A program made the translations under genes and the position numbers. Source: Bradyrhizobium daqingense (lineage in GTDB: Bacteria; Pseudomonadota; Alphaproteobacteria; Rhizobiales; Xanthobacteraceae). From it: DNA of 64,000 bases. The notes under the pieces are model-generated. The model was not told where the DNA came from. It was given only the letters and a program-made list of their open reading frames with translations, and searched no databases. Position 1 is the first letter of the stretch; every line of letters begins with the position of its first letter. The stretch is from positions 496,001 through 560,000 of the forward strand of contig NZ_CP088014.1 in assembly GCF_021044685.1 (NCBI RefSeq), given 5' to 3'. Positions 1-8,992 of this stretch are shown piece after piece.

Positions 1-302
1 CGAGAACCGCGCCGGACTACAAGCTCTTTGCGCTCAACACCACGCCGCCGAAGCCGGGCATGCTGCGCGTCGAAGCCGGCAAGGGCGCGGCGCTCGAACT
101 GGAGATCTGGTCACTGTCGCCCTCCGCCTTCGGCAAGTTCGTGAACGCGATCCCAGCGCCGATGGCGATCGGGACGATACGACTCGCGGATGGCCGCAGC
201 GTGAAGGGGTTTCTCGTCGAGCCGGAAGTGCTGGACGAAGCGCGGGATATCACGGCGTATGGCGGCTGGCGGAAGTATATGGCGGAGAGGGCAAAGGGGT
301 AA
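1..302 (+). CDS. atzF: allophanate hydrolase, C-terminal part (5' end outside window)
   Basis: Open reading frame already running at base 3 and ending at a TAA at 300-302, about 99 residues. The residues DYKLFALNTTPPKPGMLRV and PSAFGKFVNAIPAPMAIGTI are characteristic of the C-terminal domain of allophanate hydrolase (AtzF/DUR1 type). In that family an N-terminal amidase-signature domain cleaves allophanate to N-carboxycarbamate, and the C-terminal domain decarboxylates it, yielding ammonia and CO2; the amidase part would lie left of the window. The gene converges on an operon with atzG-, atzE- and atzH-like genes, the companions of atzF in cyanurate/biuret degradation, which supports the call. 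A biotin-dependent urea amidolyase context cannot be excluded because the upstream sequence is missing. Confidence 0.8.
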   Translation, partial: RTAPDYKLFALNTTPPKPGMLRVEAGKGAALELEIWSLSPSAFGKFVNAIPAPMAIGTIRLADGRSVKGFLVEPEVLDEARDITAYGGWRKYMAERAKG

Positions 303-306
303 GTCT

Positions 307-437
307 CGTGTCCCGGGCGCAGCGCATCACGCAGTGGTGCGCTGCTGAATCGGGACCCATGGAACGACTTGCGAGACGGATAGATGGGTCCCGGCTCTGC
401 GGAGCAGCGCTACGCGCTGCACCGCGTCCGGGACACG
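307..437. repeat. 131-bp palindromic intergenic repeat, family B copy 1
   Basis: The ends are inverted: CGTGTCCCGG at 307-316 and CCGGGACACG at 428-437. The middle carries further inverted GC-rich arms (CGGGACCCAT / ATGGGTCCCGG). A second copy of the same length lies at 48792-48922. It fills the gap between the convergent allophanate hydrolase and GntR genes and could act as a bidirectional terminator, although it has no T-tract. Confidence 0.8.
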
Positions 438-446
438 GATACCGCC

Positions 447-1169
447 CTACACCGACACTGCGTAGATCTCGTACTCCCCGCGCACCAGCTCGATGTGCGC
501 GCGCATCGCGGCTGCCGCGCCCTGCTTGTCGCCGCGCATGATGGCGACGACGACGCGGTCGTGCTCGGCCTGCGATTTGGCGAGTCGGCCGAGATTGCGG
601 AACTGGGCGCGACGGAACGGCTGCACGCGAACGCGCGTCGCCAGCGTGATCTCGGCGATGTAGCCGTTCTGCGAGCCCGCATAGATCGCGTTGTGGAAGC
701 GCTCGTTGACCTCGTGGAAACGCTCGGGATTGCCGGCATGGCTCAGCACCCGGAGCTCTTCGTGAATCGCTTCCAGGCCATGGCGCTCCGCGGCGGACAT
801 GCGCTCGGCGGCAAGGCCGGCGCACAGCGCCTCGAGCTCGGCCATCGCCTCGAACATGCTGGTGAGACGCTGGATCGAGGGCTGCGCCACCACGGCGCCG
901 CGATGCGCGCGCGCCTCGACGAGGCCGCTGGCGACCAGCTGGCGCAGCGCCTCGCGTACCGGCGTACGCGAGACGCTGAAGCGCCGGGCGATGTCGGTCT
1001 CGTCCAGCGGCGCGCCGGGCGCCAGGGTTCCGCGCACGATCTCGTCGGCGAGTTGAAGCCGCAGCTCCTCGGCGCGCGTGACCTTGTGCAGGCTGGGTTG
1101 CGCGCGGTCGACCCGTGGCACCACCGGCTCGGCCGGCAGCGTCCCGGGCGGAAGATCGTCAAGCGTCAT
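447..1169 (-). CDS. GntR family transcriptional regulator, FCD domain
   Basis: 240 residues from ATG at 1169. The winged helix-turn-helix lies at about residues 35-95, with the recognition region DIARRFSVSRTPVREALRQL. A helical FCD effector-binding domain follows, with NERFHNAIYAGSQ, AEHDRVVVAI and AAAMRAHIEL supplying the usual metal-coordinating His positions. FCD regulators bind small acids, often with a metal ion, and repress catabolic operons. An upstream in-frame start at 1208 would overlap the atzH-like gene; 1169 was chosen because it follows the atzH stop at 1174-1176 by four bases. As the last gene of the importer/atzGEH operon it is probably its autoregulator. Possible operators lie upstream of the first gene at about 8.99-9.02 kb. 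Confidence 0.85.
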   Translation of the reverse strand: MTLDDLPPGTLPAEPVVPRVDRAQPSLHKVTRAEELRLQLADEIVRGTLAPGAPLDETDIARRFSVSRTPVREALRQLVASGLVEARAHRGAVVAQPSIQRLTSMFEAMAELEALCAGLAAERMSAAERHGLEAIHEELRVLSHAGNPERFHEVNERFHNAIYAGSQNGYIAEITLATRVRVQPFRRAQFRNLGRLAKSQAEHDRVVVAIMRGDKQGAAAAMRAHIELVRGEYEIYAVSV

Positions 1170-1173
1170 ACGG

Positions 1174-1566
1174 TCAGGTCTCTTTCGACTCGTCGATGAT
1201 GCTGACATGGGCGGCGACGACGCGCCAGCCCTCCGGGAAGCGTATCCAGGTCTGCATCTGCCGGCCGACCTTGCCGGGCGCGGTGTCGCGATAGAACAGG
1301 GTGGAGGCCACGGCCGTGTCGCGACCGTAGCTCGATATCACGGTCTTCGCCGTGCGACGGTTCAGCCCGACCGGCGAGCGGCTGGCGCGAAAGCCGGAGA
1401 TTGCCTCGTAGCCATAGAGGTTCTCACCGATGCCGTAGCGTATCGTGCGGGGATCGTTGCGGAAGAGCTCGCCGAGCACCGCGACGTCGTTGCTGACGAG
1501 GGCCTGCTCATAGCGATCGAATGCGGCTTTGACTTCCGCGATGACGTCGGGGAGATCGATCTCCAT
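1174..1566 (-). CDS. atzH: AtzH-like protein (DUF3225, NTF2 fold)
   Basis: 130 residues from ATG at 1566, preceded by an AGAGGA ribosome site that overlaps the end of the amidase gene. The sequence includes [38 protein letters not shown] and a conserved [18 protein letters not shown] tail, the pattern of the SnoaL/NTF2-like AtzH family. In the Pseudomonas ADP atrazine/cyanurate operon atzH sits in the order atzG-atzE-atzH-atzF, and the same G-E-H order occurs here. AtzH has been reported to act on dicarbonyl-type intermediates near allophanate; its exact role here is inferred from family and position only. A longer form from 1626 would reach into the amidase gene and is unlikely. Confidence 0.75.
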   Translation of the reverse strand: MEIDLPDVIAEVKAAFDRYEQALVSNDVAVLGELFRNDPRTIRYGIGENLYGYEAISGFRASRSPVGLNRRTAKTVISSYGRDTAVASTLFYRDTAPGKVGRQMQTWIRFPEGWRVVAAHVSIIDESKET

Positions 1567-1567
1567 C

Positions 1568-2962
1568 TCATAATCCTCTTGGCGCGGGCGCGGCAACGAC
1601 GCCCATCTGTTCCAGTGCATAGGCAACGCGCAGCGCGATGTCCTCGCGCCAGGGCGCGGCGATGATCTGCACGCCGATCGGTAGCGGCTCGAGCGGCACC
1701 GGCACCGCCACCACCGGCAGGCCGACGAACGAGATCGGCTGGGTGTGGATGCCGATATTGGCGCGCACCGGCAGCTCGACGCCGTCGAGCGTGAAATTCA
1801 CCTGGCCGAGCTTCGGCGCAGTGCAGGGCGTTGCCGGCGCGAGCAGCACGTCGACCGACCTGAATATCTCGGCGAGCTGCGCGCGATACCAGCGGCGGAA
1901 TTTCTGGGCGCGGTCGACCAGTGGCGCCGGCACCATGGCGCCGGCGATCAGCCGGTCGCGCACGGCCGGATCGAAATCGTTCGGGCGTTTGCGCAGGCGA
2001 TCGAGATGCAGCGAAGCGCCCTCCGTCGTGGTGATGACGTAAGCCGCGGCGCGAGCGCGCGAGGCCTCCGGCACGTCGACGATTTTTGTCACACCGAGCG
2101 CCTTGGCGACACGACTCACGGCCTCCACCGCTTCCGGAAATACGTTGTTCTGGAAGTGCCCGCCGGCAATGGCGATGCGCAGATCCGAAACCGGATTGGC
2201 GATCAGCGGCAGCGTCGGCTCCAGCCCGCGCGTCGTGAAGGCGCCGTCGTCGGCATCCGGCCCCTGCATCGCGTCATAGGCGAGCGCGAGGTCGGTGACG
2301 GAGCGCGCCAGCGGCCCGAGATGATCAAGGCTCGCCACGAACGGAAACGAGCGCGCCCGCGATAGGCGGCCATAGGTCGGCTTCAGGCCGAAGATGCCGC
2401 AGAAGGAGGACGGCACGCGGATCGATCCGTTGGTGTCCGATCCCAGCGCGATCGGTACCAGCGCGCCGCCGACGGCGCTGCCCGAACCGCCGGATGAGCC
2501 GCCGGTCATGTGCGTCGTATCATGTGGATTGCGCGAGGGACCGTCATGGACGTTCTCGCCGGTGAAGTCATAGGCGTATTCGCCCATGTTGAGCGCGCCG
2601 ACCAGCACGGCGCCGGCGGCCTCCATTTTCTCGATCAGCGTGGCGTCACGCTTGGCGGGCGCGAGATCGCGATTGATCTTGGAGCCGGCGCGCGTGGAGA
2701 GGCCGGCGACATCGAACAGGTTCTTCACCGCAAAGGGCACGCCGGCGAGCGGGCCGACTTCCTTTCTCGCCGCGATGTCGGCATCGATCGCGCGCGCTTT
2801 GGCGCGGGCGCGATCGGCGGTGACGTCGGTGAAGGAATTGAGGACACCGTCGTGCTGCTCGATGCGCGCGAGTGCGGCTTCGGTGGCATCGAGCGCGGAC
2901 ATCTTGCGGGTCGCGACCGCTTTCGCGATCTCGGCAGCATTCATCTCTGGCTTGGCGGTCAT
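1568..2962 (-). CDS. atzE: AtzE-like amidase (GatA family), 1-carboxybiuret hydrolase-type large subunit
   Basis: 464 residues, the normal length for an amidase-signature enzyme. The Ser-cisSer-Lys triad is visible: Lys80 in [10 protein letters not shown], Ser156 in TGGSSGGS and Ser180 in [12 protein letters not shown]. The adjoining 59-residue AtzG-like gene and the downstream AtzH-like gene point to AtzE rather than to a tRNA amidotransferase GatA, whose gene would be linked to gatB. AtzE with AtzG hydrolyses 1-carboxybiuret during cyanurate breakdown. Because no cyanuric acid hydrolase is present here, the true substrate may be another ureido or carboxamide compound delivered by the neighbouring importer. 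Confidence 0.82.
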   Translation of the reverse strand: MTAKPEMNAAEIAKAVATRKMSALDATEAALARIEQHDGVLNSFTDVTADRARAKARAIDADIAARKEVGPLAGVPFAVKNLFDVAGLSTRAGSKINRDLAPAKRDATLIEKMEAAGAVLVGALNMGEYAYDFTGENVHDGPSRNPHDTTHMTGGSSGGSGSAVGGALVPIALGSDTNGSIRVPSSFCGIFGLKPTYGRLSRARSFPFVASLDHLGPLARSVTDLALAYDAMQGPDADDGAFTTRGLEPTLPLIANPVSDLRIAIAGGHFQNNVFPEAVEAVSRVAKALGVTKIVDVPEASRARAAAYVITTTEGASLHLDRLRKRPNDFDPAVRDRLIAGAMVPAPLVDRAQKFRRWYRAQLAEIFRSVDVLLAPATPCTAPKLGQVNFTLDGVELPVRANIGIHTQPISFVGLPVVAVPVPLEPLPIGVQIIAAPWREDIALRVAYALEQMGVVAAPAPRGL

Positions 2963-2969
2963 GGCAGCA

Positions 2970-3149
2970 TCAGACCGTGAAGATCGGCGCCGGCTCGGTC
3001 TCGTCCGGCAGCGCGAATTCGTCGACGAGCCGGGCGAGCCGCAGCGAGACCTCGAGGTTGGCGCGCACCGCGGGCCTCCAGCCGTCCTCGACCGGCAGCG
3101 CCAGGGCTTTCGATACTGCGTCGATATAGTCGTCCAGGGATTCGGCCAT
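2970..3149 (-). CDS. atzG: AtzG-like small subunit (DUF4089)
   Basis: 59 residues from ATG at 3149, behind a GAGAG motif; a GTG three bases earlier is possible. The small all-helical sequence has the motifs LDDYIDAVSKALALPV and ANLEVSLRLARLVDEFALPD, with the C-terminal PAPIF typical of DUF4089/AtzG. AtzG is the GatC-like partner that stabilises AtzE. The stop lies seven bases before the atzE-like start, so the pair is translationally coupled. In annotation pipelines genes this short are often missed. Confidence 0.8.
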   Translation of the reverse strand: MAESLDDYIDAVSKALALPVEDGWRPAVRANLEVSLRLARLVDEFALPDETEPAPIFTV

Positions 3150-3167
3150 CACGCTCTCAAGCTGATC

Positions 3168-4943
3168 TCAGTGCATCTGCAACGGCGGATGCGGGATCGC
3201 CGTCAGCAGCTCCTTGGTGTAGTCGTCCTTGGGATCGCTGAGCACCTGTTCGGAGGAGCCCTCCTCGACGATCCGTCCGGTCCGCATCACAATGACACGA
3301 TCGCACAACAAGCGCACCACATTCAAATCATGCGAGACGAACAGATAGCTCATACCTAGCCGCTGCTTGAGATCCTGCAGCAGGTTGAGCACCACGGCCT
3401 GCACCGAGACGTCCAGCGCCGCAGTCGGCTCGTCCAGGATGACGAGCTTTGGATGCAGTGCGATGGCGCGGGCGATGCCGACGCGCGCCTTCTGGCCGCC
3501 GGACAATTGATGCGGGAAGCGGTCGAGCAGGTTGTGCGGCAGGCCGACCATGGTGGCCAGTTCCTCGCAGCGGGCGCGCAGCGCTTCGCGGCCCTTGATG
3601 TCACCGAGTTGCAGAATCGGATCGGCAATGGCGCGCGCGGCGGTGAAGCGCGGGTTGAGGCTGTCGGTCGGGTCCTGGAACACCATCTGGATGCGGCTGC
3701 GCTGCGGCAGCCGGGCGAACGACGCAGGCGCGATGCCCGAGATGTCCTCGCCGTCGAACTGGATCAGGCCCGAGGTCTGGTCGAGCAGGCGCATCACCAT
3801 CATCGACGTCGTCGATTTGCCGCAGCCGGATTCGCCGACGAGGCCGACGCTCTCGCCGTGACCAATGGAGAAGCTGATGCCGTCGACGGCGCGGAACACA
3901 TCCGGCTCCACGGGCGGCTTGCGGCCGAACAGTTTTCCGAGCACGGCGGTGGCGCCCTGGCGGGGATATTCCTCCACGAGCTTGTCGACGAGGAGGAGGG
4001 GTTTCTCGTCACCCCCGGGCTTGCCCCGGGGGTCCATCGATCGAGAGGAGTCTTGCGAGGCGTGATGGATGGCCGGGTCAAGCCCGGCCATGACGGATGC
4101 GGGTTGGCGCGCGCCCTCTTCCTCCGGCAGCAGATCGCGCAAGTTCACACCAAGCCGCGGCGTCGCGCGCATCAGCTTCTTGGTGTAGGGGTGCTGCGGG
4201 TTCGCGAAGATGTCGGCCGCCTTCGCGGTCTCGACCACGCGGCCCTTCTCCATCACGACGACGCGGTCGCAATAGGCCGCGGCAAGGCCAAGGTCATGCG
4301 TGATCAGGATCGTCGACATCGCGCGGCGCTTGGTCAGCTCGACGATCAGATCCATCACCGCCTTCTGCGTGGTGACGTCGAGGCCGGTGGTCGGCTCGTC
4401 CGCGATCAGCAGCTGCGGATTGCAGGCGAGCGCGAGCGCGATCACGACCCGCTGGCACATGCCGCCGGACAGCTCGAACGGATAGGCGTGGTAGCGCTCG
4501 CGGGGGCGGGCGATCTTGACCTGCTCCAGCGCCTCGATCGCCTTCTCGCCGTGATCCTTGACCTGGGCCTGCTGCACATGGGTGCGCAGCACGTCCTCGA
4601 TCTGGTCGCCGACTTTCCGGATCGGGTTGAGGGCCGCGCGCGGGTTCTGGAAGATCATCGAGACCTCGCGGCCGCGCAGGTCGCGCATCTGGTCTTCAGT
4701 CGCGGCCTTGACGTCGATGCCGGAGAACATCACCGAGCCCTCGGCAATCTTGCCGGCCCGGTCGAGGATGCGCATCACCGCATAGGACGTCACCGACTTG
4801 CCGGAGCCGGACTCCCCGACGATGGCCAGCGTCTCGCCCTTGGCGACGGAGATGTTGACGTGTTGCACGGCCTTGACGATGCCGCGGCGGGTGGTGAATT
4901 CGACCGTGAGATCCCGGACGTCGAGCAGGGGCTGGGCGGTCAT
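3168..4943 (-). CDS. peptide/opine ABC transporter, fused double ATP-binding protein (DppD-DppF)
   Basis: 591 residues with two complete ABC ATPase domains. The first has Walker A GESGSGKS near residue 40, signature LSGGMCQRV and [12 protein letters not shown]. The second has Walker A GESGCGKS, signature [12 protein letters not shown] and [13 protein letters not shown]. Each half resembles an oligopeptide-transporter ATPase (DppD then DppF), so one polypeptide supplies both motor sites for the two permeases encoded upstream. The linker at about residues 283-312 is encoded by a 90-bp palindromic repeat at 4007-4096 inserted in frame (residues such as [10 protein letters not shown] and PRGKPGGDE). 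The C-terminus is short for the DppF type and lacks the usual Cys-rich tail. Confidence 0.92.
   Translation of the reverse strand: MTAQPLLDVRDLTVEFTTRRGIVKAVQHVNISVAKGETLAIVGESGSGKSVTSYAVMRILDRAGKIAEGSVMFSGIDVKAATEDQMRDLRGREVSMIFQNPRAALNPIRKVGDQIEDVLRTHVQQAQVKDHGEKAIEALEQVKIARPRERYHAYPFELSGGMCQRVVIALALACNPQLLIADEPTTGLDVTTQKAVMDLIVELTKRRAMSTILITHDLGLAAAYCDRVVVMEKGRVVETAKAADIFANPQHPYTKKLMRATPRLGVNLRDLLPEEEGARQPASVMAGLDPAIHHASQDSSRSMDPRGKPGGDEKPLLLVDKLVEEYPRQGATAVLGKLFGRKPPVEPDVFRAVDGISFSIGHGESVGLVGESGCGKSTTSMMVMRLLDQTSGLIQFDGEDISGIAPASFARLPQRSRIQMVFQDPTDSLNPRFTAARAIADPILQLGDIKGREALRARCEELATMVGLPHNLLDRFPHQLSGGQKARVGIARAIALHPKLVILDEPTAALDVSVQAVVLNLLQDLKQRLGMSYLFVSHDLNVVRLLCDRVIVMRTGRIVEEGSSEQVLSDPKDDYTKELLTAIPHPPLQMH
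4007..4096. repeat. palindromic repeat of family A inserted in frame inside the ATPase gene
   Basis: The element starts CGTCACCCCCGGGCTTGCCC and ends GGGTCAAGCCCGGCCATGACGG, with terminal CGTCA/TGACG and GC-rich inverted arms. Intergenic copies of the same family occur at 10137-10259, 23118-23238, 28400-28522 and 32210-32295. This copy is exactly 90 bp, so it adds 30 codons without a frameshift, and it sits in the linker between the two ATPase domains. Confidence 0.85.
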
Positions 4944-5088
4944 GCCGGCCTCCCGGCCTTCGCGAGGTCGAAAACAACCCCATGCACAGTAGAGATGACA
5001 CTGAAATCATTGGAGAATTTTTGAAGGATCTTTGAGGGAGGCCGCGCCTCCTCACGCCCGAAATGCTGGAGTTCGAACCCGACCACCA
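4944..5088. other. 145-bp gap inside the importer operon, nothing recognised
   Basis: This lies between the double-ATPase start and the end of the permease gene. It holds no coding sequence I can support and no strong hairpin. It is longer than the other gaps in the operon and probably just carries the ribosome site of the ATPase gene. A GGAGTTCGAACCC stretch at about 5070 resembles a T-loop, but no tRNA can be folded around it. Confidence 0.4.
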
Positions 5089-5988
5089 TCACGTCCTCCG
5101 CTGGGGATCGACGATGTCGCGCAGGCCGTCGCCGAGGAGGTTGAAGCAGAACACGGCGATCATCAGAGCAAGGCCCGGGAATAGCGCGATCCACCATTCG
5201 CCTGACACCATGAAGCCGGCGCCTTCGGCGACCATGATGCCCCATTCGGCGGTGGGCGGACGGACGCCGAGGCCGATGAAGGACAAGCCTGCGGCGTTGA
5301 GGATGGCGTAGCCCATGGTCAGCGACATCTGCACGACCATGATCGGCATGATGTTCGGCAAAATGTGCACCAGGAGGATGCGGAATTCGCCGTTGCCCGA
5401 CAGGCGCGCGGCCTGCACGAAGCCGGCATTGCGGCGGACATTGGCCTCGGCGCGCGCGACGCGGGCATAGAGCGGAAAATTCACGATGGCGGTGGCCAGG
5501 ATGATGTTCTGCACGGTGTTGCCGAGGGCGGCGACGATGCCCATGGCGAGCACGAACAGCGGGAACGCCATGATGGTGTCGGCGATGCGCCCGACGATGC
5601 GATCGGTCCAGCCGCCGAAATAGCCCGCGGCGATGCCGGCAAGGCCGCCCATCAGGAACACTAGTGCGACCGAGGCGATCGCGATGAAGAAATCCAGCCG
5701 CGTTGCAACGATGACGCGGCTGAAAATGTCGCGGCCCAATTGGTCGGTGCCGAACCAGTGCGCCGCCGACGGCGGCTGCAGGGTTGCAGCGGTGTCGGAG
5801 GCGAGCGGATCGTAGGGCACCACGTAGGGACCGAAGATCGCCGCGAACACGATGATCAGGAGCAGCGCGAAGGCAAAGCCCGTGACCTTGTTCTCGCTGA
5901 GCACATAGCGGGTCTGTTCGAGGATCGCAGACAGCCCGGACGTACGGGCAGGACCGACGGGTTCAACGGCAGGCGCAACGGAGCTCAT
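5089..5988 (-). CDS. peptide/opine ABC transporter permease, DppC type
   Basis: 299 residues. The N-terminal cytoplasmic stretch is followed by a first membrane helix (FAFALLLIIVFAAIFGPYVV) and the family motif HWFGTDQLGRDIFSRVIVATR. Then come about five more helices and the EAA loop ARAEANVRRNAGFVQAARLS. The C-terminus EWGIMVAEGAGFM and FNLLGDGLRDIVDPQRRT is typical of DppC/NikC permeases. It pairs with the permease encoded just upstream (gap 9 bp). Confidence 0.92.
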   Translation of the reverse strand: MSSVAPAVEPVGPARTSGLSAILEQTRYVLSENKVTGFAFALLLIIVFAAIFGPYVVPYDPLASDTAATLQPPSAAHWFGTDQLGRDIFSRVIVATRLDFFIAIASVALVFLMGGLAGIAAGYFGGWTDRIVGRIADTIMAFPLFVLAMGIVAALGNTVQNIILATAIVNFPLYARVARAEANVRRNAGFVQAARLSGNGEFRILLVHILPNIMPIMVVQMSLTMGYAILNAAGLSFIGLGVRPPTAEWGIMVAEGAGFMVSGEWWIALFPGLALMIAVFCFNLLGDGLRDIVDPQRRT

Positions 5989-5997
5989 TTGATCCCC

Positions 5998-7011
5998 CTA
6001 GCCTTCAAGTCTGACGCGCGGATCGATCACGCCGTAGAGGATGTCGATCACGAGGTTGAGCAGCACGTACATCACTGCCATGGTGAGCACGAAACCTTGC
6101 ACCGGCGCGAAGTCCGACGAGATCAGTGCTTCCACCGCGTAGGAGCCGATGCCGGGCCAGGCGAACACCTTCTCCACCAGCACGTTGGCGCCCAGCAGGA
6201 ACGAGAACACCATGCTGAGTGTGGTGATGACCGGCAGCATGGCGTTACGGAAGGCGTAGGTGACGATCACGGTCGACGGCGACAGGCCGCTGGCCCGGGC
6301 CGTTCGTACGAATTCCGATCCGAGCACCGCCAGCATCGAGGCGCGCGTCATGCGTGCGATCGGCGCCAGCGAGAAGATCGCGAGCGAGGTCGCGGGCAAA
6401 ATGAGCTGGCTCAGGGCCGAGCGGAACGCCTCGACGTCGCGGGCGATCAGGGTGTCGATCAGATAGAAGCCGGTGACGGTCGGCGGCGCGCTGTAGAACA
6501 CGTCGAGACGGCCGAGCGGCGCCGGCGACCAGCCGAGGCGGAAATAGAATACGTAGACCAGCACGAGGCCGGTGAAGAACACGGGCAGCGACACGCCGGC
6601 CGTGGTCGTGACGCGGCAGAGATGGTCGATCCATGATCCCGGCCGGGTCGCTGCGAGCACGCCGAGCGGAATGGCGATGACGATCGAGACGAAGAGACCG
6701 AGCAGGGTCAGCTCGGCGGAGGCCGGCAGGCGATTGCGGATCTCGGTCGCCACCGGCTGGCCGGTCGTGAGCGAGTTGCCGAAATCGCCATGGGCGAGAT
6801 CGTTGGTGTAGCGGAAGAACTGCTCGATCAGCGGCCTGTCGAGCCCGAGCTTCTTGCGGATCTGCTCGACGGCTTCCTTGGTCGCAGCGGGCCCGGCGAA
6901 ATAGGCGGCGGGATCACCAGGCAGCGCGCGCGTCAGCAGGAAGGTGACAATGACGACGCCGATCAGCGAGGGAATCGCGAACATCAGACGCTTGCCGATC
7001 ATCGTCAGCAT
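5998..7011 (-). CDS. peptide/opine ABC transporter permease, DppB type
   Basis: 337 residues from ATG at 7011, with AGGAG about 8 bases upstream; a start at 7050 is less likely. The first helix (MFAIPSLIGVVIVTFLLTRA) is followed by PGDPAAYFAGP, the large periplasmic loop of the family and the EAA loop VRTARASGLSPSTVIVTYAF. The sequence ends IDILYGVIDPRVRLEG, as in DppB/OppB. It is the second gene of the importer operon after the binding-protein gene. Confidence 0.92.
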   Translation of the reverse strand: MLTMIGKRLMFAIPSLIGVVIVTFLLTRALPGDPAAYFAGPAATKEAVEQIRKKLGLDRPLIEQFFRYTNDLAHGDFGNSLTTGQPVATEIRNRLPASAELTLLGLFVSIVIAIPLGVLAATRPGSWIDHLCRVTTTAGVSLPVFFTGLVLVYVFYFRLGWSPAPLGRLDVFYSAPPTVTGFYLIDTLIARDVEAFRSALSQLILPATSLAIFSLAPIARMTRASMLAVLGSEFVRTARASGLSPSTVIVTYAFRNAMLPVITTLSMVFSFLLGANVLVEKVFAWPGIGSYAVEALISSDFAPVQGFVLTMAVMYVLLNLVIDILYGVIDPRVRLEG

Positions 7012-7061
7012 GGGGTGCTCCTGATGTGGGAATGAGATTGCGCCCCGCACTCCGCTGCGCC

Positions 7062-7188
7062 CCCTCTCCCCTTGTGGGAGAGGGTTGGGGTGAGGGGTAG
7101 CCGCAAGCGAGGTCTGAGTTCGTGGCTACCCCTCACCCGTCTCGCCGCTACGCGGCGAGCCACCCTCTCCCACAAGGGGAGAGGGTAA
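7062..7188. repeat. palindromic repeat, family G
   Basis: Nested inverted repeats: CCCTCTCCCCTTGTGGGAGA at 7062-7081 pairs with TCTCCCACAAGGGGAGAGGG at 7166-7185, and GAGGGGTAGCC pairs with GGCTACCCCTC inside. It fills the gap between the binding-protein gene and the permease genes, so if transcribed it forms a very strong stem. Such a stem may lower permease expression relative to the binding protein or protect the upstream mRNA end. Confidence 0.85.
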
Positions 7189-7220
7189 GAGAGAGCTGTG
7201 CTCACCTCACCCATGACTCG

Positions 7221-8843
7221 TCACCCCTTCGCCATTGCGCGGTAATCCAGCCTCCGATGGAACCAATACTGATAGCCCGAGATGTTCTTCTGCATCGCGA
7301 CGTTGACGAAGGGCTGGTACAGCGGGATGCGCGGGATGTCGGTGAAGGCGAGATCGACGAAGCCCTTCACGTCCTTGTCGTAGGCCGCGGTGTCGCCGGT
7401 GGCGGCGGCCGTGCGCGCGCCGTCGATGAGCTTGTCCATCTCCGCCGACTTGTAGCTCATGGTGTTGAAGACGGAATTGTTGCCGTGATAGCACCAGTAG
7501 AAGAAGTACTCGGGGTAATCGAGCCAGCCCGAGAACACGTTGGTGAAGAGCGGCATCTCCTTCTTGTTGAGCTCGGTGCGCCAGTTGGCGCCGGGCACCT
7601 TGTTGATGGTGGTCTTGATGCCGAGCTGGGCGAGGCTCTCCTGCACGAGCACGCAAAGCGGCTCGTTGACGCCGGCAAAGTTGAGGTCGAACGAGATCGT
7701 GGTCTCGAAGCCGTTGGCGTAGCCGGCTTCGGCCAGCAGCGCCTTCGCCTTCGCCATGTCGGTGTTGTATTTGTGCGGCTGCGGCCAGGCGACTTCCGTG
7801 GCCTTGTCCGCGGGCGCACCGAACATGGGATTGCCGAGCCCGAACAGCACGGCGTCCATGATCTTCTGGTACGGCAGCGCATAGGCGACGGCCTGGCGCA
7901 CCTTCGGATTGTCGAAGGGCGGCTTGGTCACGTTCATGCCGATATATTGGATGCCGTTGGAGAAGGGCAGCGAAACCACGTTGAGCTTGCCGTTCGCCTT
8001 CATCTCTTGGAAATCCTTGAACGGCAGCTCATAGGAGATGTCGGCGTCGCCGCGCTCGAGCAGCGCGCGCCGGTTGCCGGCCTGCGGCACCATGCGCCAG
8101 ATCACGCGCTTGATCTTGGGCAGGGGCCCGCCGACCCAATCGTCGTTGCGCTCCATCACCACTTCAGTGCCGGCCGTCCACTTCGTCACCTTGTAGGCGC
8201 CGGAGCCCGCAGTCTGCTGCTTGGTGAATTCGAGACCCCAGGGATCCTTCTCGCTGGCGTGCTTCTTGACCAACTCGGAATTGACGACGCAGGGCACGAT
8301 GACGGCGAGATCGGGAATCGTCAGCTTGTCCTTTTTGAGGAAGTCGACGCGCACGGTGTGGTCGTCGATCACGACGAACTGCTCGGGTTTCGTCAGCGAG
8401 CCCGCGCTCATCTGGAAGGTCGGGAAGCCACCGACGCTGACCGCGCGGTCGAGCGACCATTTCACGTCTTTCGCGGTAACAGGCGTGCCGTCGTGGAATT
8501 TGGCGTTCTTCTTCAGCTTGAAGGTGACCGACATGTCGTCGATCTTGAAGTCCTCAGCGAGCTCGCCCTTGAACTTGTCGCGGTCGTAATAGGGCACGCC
8601 GCCGGGGCCGGCCTTCATCTCGTGGCTGATCAGGCGATCGTAGCAATTCCAGGACACTTCATAGCCGGGCACGTTGGTGCCGATGCCATGGATGTCGAGA
8701 TTGTTGGGGCCGCCTTCCGAGACGATCAGCAGCGTCTCCGAGCGGGCGTCGGCCTTGGCCGAGGAGATCACGGACGGCATGGCCGGAAGCGCCGCGCCAG
8801 CGGCCAATCCGGAAACGGACTTGAGGAAATCGCGGCGCTTCAT
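7221..8843 (-). CDS. ABC transporter substrate-binding protein, family 5, Tat-exported
   Basis: 540 residues from ATG at 8843. The start MKRRDFLKSVSGLAAGAALP carries a twin-arginine signal (RRDFLKS), so the protein is probably exported folded. The mature part has the SBP family 5 pattern: LAEDFKIDDMSVTFKLKKNAKFHDG, VTAKDVKWSLDRAV and NPKVRQAVAYALPYQKI. It is the first gene of the operon for the importer and the atzGEH-like enzymes and would capture their substrate. The family binds peptides, opines, nickel and other solutes; the ligand cannot be read from sequence. An upstream in-frame start at 8900 lacks a signal context. Confidence 0.9.
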   Translation of the reverse strand: MKRRDFLKSVSGLAAGAALPAMPSVISSAKADARSETLLIVSEGGPNNLDIHGIGTNVPGYEVSWNCYDRLISHEMKAGPGGVPYYDRDKFKGELAEDFKIDDMSVTFKLKKNAKFHDGTPVTAKDVKWSLDRAVSVGGFPTFQMSAGSLTKPEQFVVIDDHTVRVDFLKKDKLTIPDLAVIVPCVVNSELVKKHASEKDPWGLEFTKQQTAGSGAYKVTKWTAGTEVVMERNDDWVGGPLPKIKRVIWRMVPQAGNRRALLERGDADISYELPFKDFQEMKANGKLNVVSLPFSNGIQYIGMNVTKPPFDNPKVRQAVAYALPYQKIMDAVLFGLGNPMFGAPADKATEVAWPQPHKYNTDMAKAKALLAEAGYANGFETTISFDLNFAGVNEPLCVLVQESLAQLGIKTTINKVPGANWRTELNKKEMPLFTNVFSGWLDYPEYFFYWCYHGNNSVFNTMSYKSAEMDKLIDGARTAAATGDTAAYDKDVKGFVDLAFTDIPRIPLYQPFVNVAMQKNISGYQYWFHRRLDYRAMAKG

Positions 8844-8992
8844 GAAATCGCTCCAACACAAAGTTTTTGGTTGGAACCGGATTCGCAAGGTTCGTGCCAA
8901 GGTTAATGAAGCGCTACAAGACCTGTAAGGGGATGATATCGTTGTATTTTTTGGCGAGCCCCTGAAAACTAGGAAATGTGACTAGGCCTCAA

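Noticed and set aside
1568..2962. tRNA-dependent amidotransferase subunit GatA
   Set aside because: No gatB or ordinary gatC adjoins; the small partner is DUF4089/AtzG-like and atzH-like follows.
5060..5090. GGAGTTCGAACCC, resembling a tRNA T-arm
   Set aside because: No acceptor, D or anticodon stem can be formed around it.
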